From UBA1081 sp045636025 (GTDB taxonomy: Bacteria; Bacillota; Clostridia; Oscillospirales; Acutalibacteraceae), in contig JAZTWP010000005.1 of NCBI GenBank assembly GCA_045636025.1, forward strand, positions 1 to 64,000: a stretch of 64,000 bases of DNA. Direction: 5' to 3'. Position numbers and translations under genes: made by a program. The notes below the pieces were generated by a model that had not been told where the DNA came from, made no database searches, and was given only the letters and a program-made list of their open reading frames with translations. Position 1 is the first letter of the stretch. Every line of letters begins with the position of its first letter. Positions 32,241 to 41,300 of this stretch are shown piece after piece.

Positions 32241-34451
32241 ATGTTAAAAAATAATTTGGCTAATACATTACTTTATGTACCGTTTAATCATGAATACTCA
32301 GTTAGTCCTGAATTGCAAGAAAAATTAACTAATGAGGAATTTTTTAGATATTGTTATTACAAACCAGATTTTGACAAACTTATTGAAAATATAAAAAACA
32401 TGGATGATGAAGGTGATATCGATATAAGTTATCCCATAAATACTGAGGTGTTGATTGATAATATACAAGAACAAAAAGAAGCCGTGAATCGTTTTTTTGA
32501 TTGGATTAAGAATAATGATGTAGGGATTTATTGTGTTACTGGTGATGCTGGAACAGGGAAATCTACATTTTTGCATCATATGGCTTATGAAAAATTCGAT
32601 GGAACTTGGAGTTTTTTGGATTTGCAATCTGCACACAGTCCAATTCATCTTCTGAATTATCGTATTGAGTTTGAAAAGTTTTATTATCTTCAGCAAAAGT
32701 TGTCGTCAACTGTCATTTCAGAAATTATATCAAGAATCTTTATTCGAAAATCAGAATTTAAATATGATTACATAAATACAAAACAACAAATTGAAAATTT
32801 AATAAACTACTATTTTGATAATATATCTGAACTGTACCCTGAAATAGAGATTGAGAATATGTTCAAAGAATTGTCTAATATTGACAATAATTCTAGTCAC
32901 AAAGATTATTGTTTTAATGCAGCAACTGTATTCTATAGGTTTTTTGAAATAAGAAGTAAAGATTATTTGGATGAAAATAAAACATCCAATCTTTTAATGG
33001 AACTTTATCTTATTATTTTACGTTTTTTTAACAATACAGAAAAAAACATTATTGTTTTTGATAATTTAGAACGTTTTGTTGGTGTTGATGAAATATACAA
33101 TAATCAAATATTTGAATTTTTACAAAAATTGCGGAAAATTTTTGACAGTTATGATGATACATATAAAAAGGCTTCGAGTAACATTTCAATTTTTTCAAGA
33201 AATTTTCAGTTTGTTGTGGCAATGCGACATACAACTACACGAATGTTTACTCCGCAACAAAACTCAGATTTTATTGAACACTCATCAAATGTAAGCGAGT
33301 GGTTTCCTATAGACGAGATTGTTCAGAAAAAAATTGATTGGTTGAAGAAAAATGGCCTTTCAACAATTAATGAAGATAGACTTATAAGAATATTATCAGA
33401 TAAGAGCAAAAACGGAAATATTATTCGTGGACTCAGATTAAAACTCAATGCGTTATTTAACAACAATAAAAGATTGATTTTGGATTTTATTGCTGAGTTA
33501 TTATGTTGTGATAAATATAAAGAACAATTGGCTTTATCAGATGAAATATATTCTGATGAAAATTTAAAGGCAACACTTTCAAAACATTTGTATCGTTCAA
33601 TTATTTGGAAATTGGTTATTGATAAGCTTTTAACTGATGATATGTTTGTTGAGTATTTAAAGAATTATAGCGGTGCTATAGAAACGCACCTTGATTATAT
33701 GAGAAGAATTCTTATAATCTTGTCGAACTATTCTTTAGAACACAAGTATGGTTATATGAATTTTGAAGCAGTATTAGAAAAATTATATCCAAAAAAAGGT
33801 GAGAATGTTTCTGAGTGGTTTTGTTCAGATGTGTGTGATGCTGATCGAAAGCAGATATATTCATTATTGTATTTCTTGAACTATTATTGTCGACGAGATA
33901 ATAATTGGTTTCAATTTATTGATATTCAGTGTAACTGTGATTCATTGAATGGTAAACATATAAACGATCCTGATGAATTTTATAAAGTCTTAAATAAAAA
34001 CGTTAAACCTAAAGATATAAACTTACAAATAACATCATCAGGTAAGGCATACTTAGGATATGTTGCTCATACTTTTGAGTTTTTTGCAAGCGTATATGAT
34101 AAGACTAACAATCAAATTCTTTTGAATATTCCAACAGAAAATGATTTGTTGAATATAAAAACTGGCGATTTAGAATGTATGAAGATTATTACCAAAGTAA
34201 CGAACAATAGTAATCAAATGTGCCGACGTATAAATCGAGGGATTAATGAAAATTATGAGTTGTTGTATAGAAAGGAAGGGGAACCAAACGGCATAGCATA
34301 TTCTAAATTAATCAAGAGGTCTCATAAGGGATATCTTAATCATTTTATTATTTATATTGAGAAAAAGTGTTTAATTTCTGATAATAAAAATAGTATTAGT
34401 AATAAAAAAAATCTTTTACATATGATCTATGTTTATAGAGATAAAATGTGA
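32241..34451 (+). CDS. Large P-loop NTPase (cargo, possible defence)
   Basis: 736 residues, RBS AAGAGG. Walker A is GDAGTGKST at 101-109, Walker B is IIVFDNLERF near residue 275, and a sensor-like VVAMRHTTTRMF follows near residue 330, so it is an AAA/STAND-type ATPase. The C-terminal half is helical with a winged-helix-like piece (NIIRGLRLKLNALF) and no recognised effector. The gene is much richer in A+T than the phage structural genes, has its own likely promoter after the late terminator, and lies at the prophage end where lysogenic cargo is carried. Anti-phage function is inferred from context only. Confidence 0.6.
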   Translation: MLKNNLANTLLYVPFNHEYSVSPELQEKLTNEEFFRYCYYKPDFDKLIENIKNMDDEGDIDISYPINTEVLIDNIQEQKEAVNRFFDWIKNNDVGIYCVTGDAGTGKSTFLHHMAYEKFDGTWSFLDLQSAHSPIHLLNYRIEFEKFYYLQQKLSSTVISEIISRIFIRKSEFKYDYINTKQQIENLINYYFDNISELYPEIEIENMFKELSNIDNNSSHKDYCFNAATVFYRFFEIRSKDYLDENKTSNLLMELYLIILRFFNNTEKNIIVFDNLERFVGVDEIYNNQIFEFLQKLRKIFDSYDDTYKKASSNISIFSRNFQFVVAMRHTTTRMFTPQQNSDFIEHSSNVSEWFPIDEIVQKKIDWLKKNGLSTINEDRLIRILSDKSKNGNIIRGLRLKLNALFNNNKRLILDFIAELLCCDKYKEQLALSDEIYSDENLKATLSKHLYRSIIWKLVIDKLLTDDMFVEYLKNYSGAIETHLDYMRRILIILSNYSLEHKYGYMNFEAVLEKLYPKKGENVSEWFCSDVCDADRKQIYSLLYFLNYYCRRDNNWFQFIDIQCNCDSLNGKHINDPDEFYKVLNKNVKPKDINLQITSSGKAYLGYVAHTFEFFASVYDKTNNQILLNIPTENDLLNIKTGDLECMKIITKVTNNSNQMCRRINRGINENYELLYRKEGEPNGIAYSKLIKRSHKGYLNHFIIYIEKKCLISDNKNSISNKKNLLHMIYVYRDKM

Positions 34452-34482
34452 TTAGATTTAAGAAAAAAGGAGAATAATATAA

Positions 34483-35148
34483 TTGGAATATTTTATACGC
34501 ATTATAAATATATATAAATGTATTCTTGAATGGGGATTGACGATTGTTTCATTGTGTAATAAAACTAATGATTGTTTTTTATTGAATACAGAAATAATCA
34601 AAAACTTGGCTGAAATCGTTGTTATTATAGCAGGGAGTGGTATTTTTATAAAAGGATATAAATATATTAAAGCTCTAAGAGAAAAAAAGGTAGATGCAAC
34701 ATTTGGTTTTTGGAGTCACTTAGCAGTGAAACTTTTAAAAATAAAGAGCAGACTTTCTGAAAATCATAATCTTATAAATAACTTATATGATACTGAGATT
34801 CGAAATGATTGGGCTAATGAAGGGGCGCCTCCAACTAAAGAAGAGATGGATTTCTTTAAAAAAAGTGTAGGTGAAGCATTTTTGTTGATAGAAACTGAAG
34901 TTGACCAACTACCTGCATACAATGGTTGGACAGATGATTATATGCAAGTTATAGCCTTTCTTGACGATGTGTTACATTATGATATTGCTGATGCAAGTAA
35001 CGGCTTCAAGTTTTATAAAACACAGAATCAATATGTTTCTATAGAAGAAAGAGATAAATACTGTTATGAGATATGTGAAACTATCGATAAAGTAATTATT
35101 GGAATTAAGAAAACACAAAAAGAAGTTGAAGCAAAATTGTATTCATAA
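34483..35148 (+). CDS. Membrane partner of the P-loop NTPase, unknown
   Basis: 221 residues from TTG at 34483 (RBS AAGGAG). One clear membrane segment (about 40-60, NLAEIVVIIAGSGIFIKG) followed by a soluble part with long helices and the motif DWANEGAPPTKEEMDFFKK. It starts 31 bases after the NTPase stop, so the two are probably one operon. A membrane-bound effector with an NTPase sensor is a common defence design; no family is recognised. Confidence 0.55.
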   Translation: MEYFIRIINIYKCILEWGLTIVSLCNKTNDCFLLNTEIIKNLAEIVVIIAGSGIFIKGYKYIKALREKKVDATFGFWSHLAVKLLKIKSRLSENHNLINNLYDTEIRNDWANEGAPPTKEEMDFFKKSVGEAFLLIETEVDQLPAYNGWTDDYMQVIAFLDDVLHYDIADASNGFKFYKTQNQYVSIEERDKYCYEICETIDKVIIGIKKTQKEVEAKLYS

Positions 35149-35191
35149 AATATAGTATATAATTAATAATACAAAATTATATACTATATTT
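35148..35191 (+). terminator. Terminator of the cargo operon
   Basis: A perfect 17-bp AT-rich inverted repeat (35148-35164 and 35175-35191), 10-base loop, followed by TATTTT. Confidence 0.7.
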
Positions 35192-35209
35192 ATTTTAAAA
35201 ATGCATTTT

Positions 35210-35350
35210 TTAAAAGTGTATTCTTAGGAAAAAGAAAAATATCTTTTTACCGCAAAGCCCGCCGTACTGATCCATAATGATTTTTGCGTATGCGGGGTTG
35301 GGATTTTTTATTTTTACAGGATACTGTAATTTCTTTTCATAAGTCCACAT
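35210..35350 (-). pseudogene. cotJC: cotJC 5' fragment, split by prophage
   Basis: Begins at the ATG 3 bases after the cotJB stop, with RBS AGGTGAG. The first 31 codons (MWTYEKKLQYPVKIKNP ... MDQYGG) match the CotJC N-terminus. After codon 31 the frame enters phage sequence and stops at 35210-35212 after 15 foreign codons. It is the partner of 1716-2222; excision would rejoin them in frame. Confidence 0.92.
35239..35280. other. attR, right prophage junction
   Basis: Phage arm ATATCTTTTTAC (35239-35250), 8 bp (CGCAAAGC), crossover dinucleotide CC (35259-35260), then host cotJC codons. Its 12-bp phage arm is the exact inverted copy of the one in attL, with the same 8-bp distance to the dinucleotide. 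Confidence 0.85.
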
Positions 35351-35352
35351 AA

Positions 35353-35598
35353 TTACTCACCTTTCTCCCAGGGCCAGGGGGATTTTATCCAGTCGCAGCC
35401 TTCGCCTGCGTTAGCTGTGAGAGGACCGAATTTGCTTTCGTATTCCTCTCTGAGCTCTGCGGCTCTTGCTGTGTGTTTTTCGTGGAGCCGCTGTGCTGTT
35501 TTGTCGCAAGGGTGCGTGTCAAGATAAAGATGAAGCTCCCAGGCGGCAAACTGTTCTGCACTCAGACAGTGCATAAGTTTTGTGCGTTCATTCAGCAT
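35353..35598 (-). CDS. cotJB: Spore coat protein CotJB
   Basis: 81 residues from the ATG at 35598, 8 bases after AAAGGA; longer starts lack a site. The family signature is clear: LHLYLDTHPCDKTAQ and the REEYESKFGPLTA end. CotJB is part of the inner coat made in the mother cell and works with CotJA and CotJC. It overlaps cotJA by 7 bases and is followed by the cut cotJC. Confidence 0.88.
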   Translation of the reverse strand: MLNERTKLMHCLSAEQFAAWELHLYLDTHPCDKTAQRLHEKHTARAAELREEYESKFGPLTANAGEGCDWIKSPWPWEKGE

Positions 35599-35801
35599 GT
35601 GCATCTTCCTTTGAAAGGCTTGTAAAGATCGCTGAAAAGAGTACCTTTGCAAAGTGCTTCTGCAGGCTCATAATGAGAGAGGTCAAGCTGAAAGGGGATA
35701 TATGCCATTGTTGTTGTCATAACTTCAGGAAGTGCTGTCTTTTCACAATCGGCAGTTTCCTTTTCAGATTTGCAACAGGTACAGGGTTTGTTTGTGTTCA
35801 T
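35592..35801 (-). CDS. cotJA: Spore coat protein CotJA
   Basis: 69 residues from the ATG at 35801 (RBS AAAGGAG). A Cys-rich start (CTCCK) is followed by MAYIPFQLDLSHYEPAEAL and GTLFSDLYKPFKG, the CotJA hallmark. First gene of cotJABC; in Bacillus subtilis the operon depends on sigma-E. Confidence 0.85.
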   Translation of the reverse strand: MNTNKPCTCCKSEKETADCEKTALPEVMTTTMAYIPFQLDLSHYEPAEALCKGTLFSDLYKPFKGRCTC

Positions 35802-35843
35802 TTCTTCGTCTCCTTTTGTAAGATTGAGGACAAACCTCATTAC

Positions 35844-35870
35844 ATACTATGTTGAAAACCGAATAATGAC
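35844..35870 (-). promoter_or_regulatory. Possible sporulation promoter of cotJ
   Basis: On the - strand CATAGTAT (35844-35851) with GTCATTATT about 12 bases upstream resembles a sigma-E-type promoter (CATACAAT -10). No vegetative promoter is seen here. Weak match; assigned mainly from what is known of cotJ. Confidence 0.35.
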
Positions 35871-35876
35871 ACAAAA

Positions 35877-35904
35877 AAAGGAAGTGTAAAAAAACACTTC
35901 CTTT
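35877..35904. terminator. Bidirectional terminator
   Basis: AAAGGAAGTGT and ACACTTCCTTT, an 11-bp perfect stem with an A-rich loop, followed by TAATTTTT on the + strand and by TTTTTTTGTG on the - strand. On the - strand it ends the CotH gene. Confidence 0.75.
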
Positions 35905-35914
35905 AATTTTTGTA

Positions 35915-38248
35915 TTAATCCAATTGTGCAGATTTTCTTAAGATTAATCTTGCATCAAGTGCATTGACTTTTTTATCTGCATTCATATCTGCAAGTGCAA
36001 GTTGATCTTCTTCAAGCTCTTCAAGCTGAGCAGAATATCTGAGAGCAAGTCTTGCATCGATTGCGTTTACTTTGCCGTCCTGATTGATGTCACCCTGTTC
36101 ATATTTCGGCTTCGGTTTAACAGTTACATATTTTTCATCTGAACAGTAAGTGCAGGAGTAAACAATCAGAGTCTCTGATGTTTTATCATTCTCAATGTCT
36201 AATTTGTAATCGTGACCGAGTGCGTTGCCTTTGGTGATTCCGCAACCTTTACAGGTTTCAGGCTTTGTACAGCTTGCTGCAGACCAGGTGTGGCCTGTTG
36301 CTTTTACTGTTTTGCTTTGCTGATAGACTTTTCCGCAATCGGCACAATATTTGCCTGCGGTTCTGCCGTCTGTTGTACATGTTGCTTTTACAGCTGAGAT
36401 TTCAACAATATTTGCGTGATATCTTGACTCTGAAGACCATTTTGTGGGGTCCATAGGAGCATAATAATTGCTTCCTTCCCATTTGGAAGTTGTTTCAGAG
36501 AGCCATTCAAGACGTGCTGTTGCGAATTCGAGAAGGAAGTCAACCGCATTGTCATAAGTTTCTTCATCACAGCAACGGAAAGCTGCTGTTTCATCGTGAG
36601 TGATATCCCAGAGTTTGTAGTTCATCTGCTGTGAAGCATAAACATTCTGAGAGAATGTGACGATGTTGCCTTCTTCACCGAGCATTTTTGCTGCGGCGGT
36701 ATAGAATTCACCGTTGTCTTTGTCAAGATAATCCCTGACAGCATCACGGAAGCTTTCAATTGTGATGAGAGTGCTTGCAAGATATTTTGTTGCAGCCCAG
36801 AAATTTTCGGGATTGCCTGCATACATACTGTTGAAGTCATAACCTGTTGTAAAGCTCAGGTCATAATCCCAGATGGGGCCTGCATACATTATATCTTCAT
36901 CTTCGGGAAGATAGAAAAATGCGGATGAACGATAGCTGTCGTAATTCTTTGTATATTCATTGATGAGATAAATTTTTACAAGAGAATCAAGGTCACAGTA
37001 TTCATAATAGTACTTGCCTGTTTCCTTGTTATAACCGTCGGGGCTGAAAACCGCATCTTCAAACTCCTGATAGAAGTTGCTGATGAATGCGCCTGTTTCT
37101 TTTGTGAGATATTCGGGGTTTTTTGTAACAATAGCCTGTCCGCGGTTTGTTACAAAACCTGATTGCTCATTGGGGTATCTGTAAATAAAGTCAAGCTCAA
37201 GAAGATAACCGTGGTGTGAGAGACCTTCGCCGAGTTCAGGTTCAACAAGACCGTCTACATATTTATAAGAGCCTTTGCTGTCTGTCTTTGCAGATGTTTC
37301 ACCTTTGCTTGCGAAAGTTTTTGTAACAACAACAGGATTTTCGTAGGCATCTGAGCCTTCATTTGCATCTTCAATTTCAGAATCAAGATCCTGAATATCA
37401 ACACCTTCTTCACCGACTTCAACTTTGTCTGTCAGCAGATAGGTACCTCTGTATTCACCGTCATAATAGAGGTCAACAGGTTCCATATCAACGGTGTAGG
37501 GGAGTCCGAGGTCTTTTGCAAGTGTTGATGCAAGTTGATTGTGAATGAGTGTGTTGTCTGCCGCATTTGCAAGAAGAACCCACTTCTTCTGAGCATTGTT
37601 TTCGTCACCTGTAAGGTTTGATTTGTTCTTTATTTTTATCTGATATGCTTTCTTTTCAAAATCTGTGAAGGTTGAATTGCCTCTTGCCTTGAGTTCTGTG
37701 AGCTTATCGGAATGGAAAATTGTACCGTCGGCATTGAGGTATGCCATATCACCTTTTGCCTCGTTATCTTTTGAAGAATCAACCCATTCTCTGCCCTTTT
37801 CTTCAGGGTTTTCGCTGACAAGGAACATTGTTTTTATGTTTGCTGATTTCATTATTGTAACAGTTGTTGTGATTGTTTTTCCTGTCTGAGGTGCAAGGGT
37901 GATTATTACATTATACTCGTTGTTCAGAGCTTCGGGATTCTCAAAAAGCGCAATAAGATTGAAAGTTTCACCCTGATTCACAGTGATATACGAATCAGCG
38001 GAAACAGTAAGTGTAGTATATTTGCTGTCTGCTCCGAGTTTAAGCTGTGTGAGGTCTGCGGAAGACGGAAGAAACAGATATGTTTTGCCGTCATCAGTTG
38101 TCTGAATATTTATCTGAGTTGCTGCATTGCTGTCATTTGCGATATAGAAAATATTGGCAGTCGTGTTGTCTGCGGAAACTGTGAATAATATTGCGCAAAC
38201 GGTACACAGAATTATTGCAAGTGCGCAAAGTAATCTTCTGATTTTCAT
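35915..38248 (-). CDS. Secreted CotH-family protein with dockerin
   Basis: 777 residues. A signal peptide (1-26, LLCALAIILCTVCAILFTVSA) precedes a beta-rich region and a CotH-like domain (about 135-560): TELKARGNSTF, YQIKIKNKSNLTG, PVDLYYDGEYRGTYLLTDKVEV and the metal-binding AGPIWDYDLSF. Then come two small Cys-pair segments (CADCGK, CKGCG) and a type I dockerin (about 715-777) with DINQDGKVNAIDA and DMNADKKVNALDA. CotH proteins are atypical protein kinases in spore coats; in Ruminococcus they occur as secreted dockerin proteins. This one is probably bound to a cohesin scaffold, phosphorylating or structuring extracellular proteins. RBS AAGGAGG. Confidence 0.85.
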   Translation of the reverse strand: MKIRRLLCALAIILCTVCAILFTVSADNTTANIFYIANDSNAATQINIQTTDDGKTYLFLPSSADLTQLKLGADSKYTTLTVSADSYITVNQGETFNLIALFENPEALNNEYNVIITLAPQTGKTITTTVTIMKSANIKTMFLVSENPEEKGREWVDSSKDNEAKGDMAYLNADGTIFHSDKLTELKARGNSTFTDFEKKAYQIKIKNKSNLTGDENNAQKKWVLLANAADNTLIHNQLASTLAKDLGLPYTVDMEPVDLYYDGEYRGTYLLTDKVEVGEEGVDIQDLDSEIEDANEGSDAYENPVVVTKTFASKGETSAKTDSKGSYKYVDGLVEPELGEGLSHHGYLLELDFIYRYPNEQSGFVTNRGQAIVTKNPEYLTKETGAFISNFYQEFEDAVFSPDGYNKETGKYYYEYCDLDSLVKIYLINEYTKNYDSYRSSAFFYLPEDEDIMYAGPIWDYDLSFTTGYDFNSMYAGNPENFWAATKYLASTLITIESFRDAVRDYLDKDNGEFYTAAAKMLGEEGNIVTFSQNVYASQQMNYKLWDITHDETAAFRCCDEETYDNAVDFLLEFATARLEWLSETTSKWEGSNYYAPMDPTKWSSESRYHANIVEISAVKATCTTDGRTAGKYCADCGKVYQQSKTVKATGHTWSAASCTKPETCKGCGITKGNALGHDYKLDIENDKTSETLIVYSCTYCSDEKYVTVKPKPKYEQGDINQDGKVNAIDARLALRYSAQLEELEEDQLALADMNADKKVNALDARLILRKSAQLD

Positions 38249-38282
38249 TTTTATCCTCCTTATAGGGGGTGTAAAGAAAAAT

Positions 38283-38313
38283 CCCCATCTCCTACATTAT
38301 ATAGGAGATGGGG
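38283..38313 (-). terminator. Terminator of the phosphodiester glycosidase gene
   Basis: CCCCATCTCCT/AGGAGATGGGG, an 11-bp stem with a 9-base loop; on the - strand it is followed by ATTTTTC. Confidence 0.8.
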
Positions 38314-38347
38314 TGTGTTGTCAATCAGCTAAATTTTATAGCGGATA

Positions 38348-41300
38348 TCAGGGGAATTCTTTGATGATGCCTGCAGAATATCTGAGGATAAGTCTTGCGT
38401 CGATAGCGTTAACTTTACCGTCAACATTTACGTCCATTACAACGAAAGTCTTTTCATCAGTAACCTTTTCAAGACCTGCAGCAATTCTGAGTGCGAATCT
38501 TGCGTCCTGAGCATTGATTTCGCCGTCTCTTGTTGCGTCACCGAGGATATAGGGAACTTCGGGTTCGGGATCATCAACGGGAGGTTCGGGATCATCAACG
38601 GGAGGTTTGGGATCATCTACAGGAGGTTCGGGATCATCAACGGGAGGTTCGGGCTGGGGAAGTGCGGCAACAGTTTTCTGAGCTACTGTTACAGTTCCGC
38701 AAGTTTTACAGTGTTCACCTTCTGTAAGACCTGTTACACCGATCTGAGGTTCAACAGCCTTGTCAACAACCTTGACATAAGGATGATCTGCGATGTGATT
38801 TGTGAGAATCTTGCCGTCTTCGTCAAAATAGTAGAATGTACCGTCAATTGCAAAGTTTTCATCCTTGAGCTGAAGTCTGCCTTCTGCATCGAATGTGTAC
38901 TCTGTACCGTCAATTGTCTGGCTGCCTGTTACTGCATAGTAGTTTTCACCGAAGAAGTAAATAGCTTCGTCTACATAGTACCAGCCTGTAAGTCTTTCAT
39001 TGTTTGCCCAGTAAAGAACTTTACCGTAATCTGTATTTGTGAGAGCACCGCCGATAAGACGACCGTTTGCATCAAATGTGTAAACAAGGTTCATTGCGCT
39101 GCCGTCTCTGGAGATGGGGTACTTGCCTGTTGCCATAGCGAATGAAGGAATTCCGCCGGGGCCTGAAGGACCGATAACGTCGAAGTAGTGCCAGTTGCCG
39201 TCGATAAGCTTCCAGTTACGCTGCTTTGTGCCTGCAATGTAATAGTAATAGTACTTGCCTTCTTTTACAAGAGCGCCCTTTGTGAGCTTGCCGTCTTCAC
39301 CGAATGTGTATGTGTACTTGTCAATCTTGCGTTCGCCTGTAACTGCAAGACCGTCTTCGCCGAGGTAGTAGTCTTCGCCAAGCCAGATGTTTGTTGCGAG
39401 AGTACCGTCTTCCTTAACGAAAGCAACCTTTGTGAGCTTACCTTCTGCATCGAAGGGGTATTCATAGTTGCCGATTTTTGCTGTGCCTGTTGCGGGGATA
39501 CCGTCTTCACCGAGGTAGTAGATTGCATTGTTCATATCAACCCACTTGTTCTTTACAAGTTCACCGTTTTCGATGATGATGGGAAGACCTGTTTCTGCAT
39601 CTTTTACGTTGCCTGTAAAGTTTTCAGTTGACTTTACATATCCGCATACTGAACATGTGAGATAACCGTCGTTATGAGCAAAGTCGTGACCGTCTGCTGA
39701 GCAATCTGTTTTGATTGTCTTTGTATAGCTGTCGAAAATAACCTTGCTGTCTGCACTTGTTACGTCGTAAACAGTAACTGTTGCAGTTGTATCTGTTGTT
39801 GAAACAGAAATGTAAATACCTGAGTATTCATTTGTAGCCATTGCGAAATTGTAATCGGGGTTAACTGTAACACCGTATGACTTTTCACCTGAGCTACCGC
39901 TGATGAAGTAAACTACACCGTTTTCATCAACCTGACCGCCAACCATAGGCTCTGTTCTTGCATAAGAGTGGTCATGACCTGAGAATACAAAGTCAATACC
40001 TGCTTCTTCAGCAACAGGAGGAAGCATTGTCTGCCAATTAGCCTGTTCGTCAAGAATGTTTGTTCCGTAGGGAGGTGTATGGAGAGCTACGAACTTCCAT
40101 GTAGCATCTGAAGCTGCTGCATCAGCCTTGAGCCAATTACATGCTTCTTCAATATATGCTGAGCTATTCAAATCGTAGTTGATAACTGCAACATAAACAT
40201 TGCCGTATTCAACTGAATAATACTTTTTATTTGCTGTATTGAAGATACCGCTTGCTGCATCTGCTTCGGGGTCACCCATGTATTCATGGTTACCGAGAAC
40301 ATGAAGCATATCTGTATCAACAATATTGTCATCCGCAAATACATTGAGAATATCTGCCCAGTCGGGATACATGCTACCTACTTCAACTGCGTCACCGGTC
40401 TGAATACCAAAAGCATAATCTTTTTCGTCTGCTGCAACTGCACCGAGAAGGTTAGAAACCTTTGTTGTATCCTGAGCCTGAATATCACCGAAGATGAAGA
40501 ATTTTGTATCTGCATTTGCAACGGGTGTGCTGAATGCCTTGACATCTGACCAGACTTTTCCGTCACCTACACGGTATACATATTCTGTGTTTTCAGCGAG
40601 ACCTGAAATGTTAACTGTGTTGATGTTTGCAACATAGTTCTGAGTTACATCTGTGCTGCCGAGGAATGTCTGAAGAGCTGCTGTGCCTTCTTTCTTTGTG
40701 AAAGCTGCTGCACCGTTTGCTTCGTATTCAGCCTTTGTTGCGTACTGAACATAAGCCTTATCATCTGCAAAGATGGGATTTGAGAGCCATGAAATGTTCT
40801 TTTCTGTGTTGCCGTCAGCTGAAGCATTGAGGTGAACATATTCGGGCTTGCCGTCTTCGTTGCAAGCTGCTGTGAGTGACTGAGATGTGTACTTGAATGA
40901 GTACTTACCGTCATTCATTGCATAAACTGTGAAGCTCTGAACTGCATTACTGAAGCCTGCATATCTGAAGATACCGTTCTTGTTTGTTGTGCCGATAGCT
41001 GTGTTGTCAGCTGCATTGTAAACTGTGATGCCTGCTGCGGGATTGCCGTCTGCATCTGTAACGTGGAATACGCCGTAGTTGTCAACGATAACGGGATCTG
41101 CGTAAACTGTGTATGTTTCAGCAACGGGAATTTCAACTGTTGATGCTGCGAATGTATCTGTTACGCATTCTGCATCGTTGAATGTGATTGCGCCCTGAAG
41201 AACTCTGAACGAGAAATTCTTTCCTTTTGCAACATTGTGAGGAATTGCAGCCTTGATTGTTGCGATGGGAGCAAAGCTTGTTGCTTCTGCATCTTCTGAA

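Larger units (their letters stand above)
2223..35260. mobile_element. 33.0-kb siphovirus-type prophage in cotJC
   Basis: The element contains a large serine recombinase, lysogeny switch, early and replication genes, terminase, portal, capsid, tail, lysis genes and terminal cargo. Both edges are fixed by the two halves of cotJC: codon 31 (Tyr-Gly-Gly) on the right and Pro-Asp-Gly-Glu on the left. All head, tail and lysis frames appear intact and closely packed, so it may be able to excise and form particles. Late genes run on the + strand; recombinase, repressor and two accessory genes run on the - strand. Confidence 0.93.

Noticed and set aside
38562..38652. 21-bp tandem repeats as a CRISPR or regulatory iteron
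   Set aside because: They are in frame in the dockerin protein and code a Pro-Asp linker.
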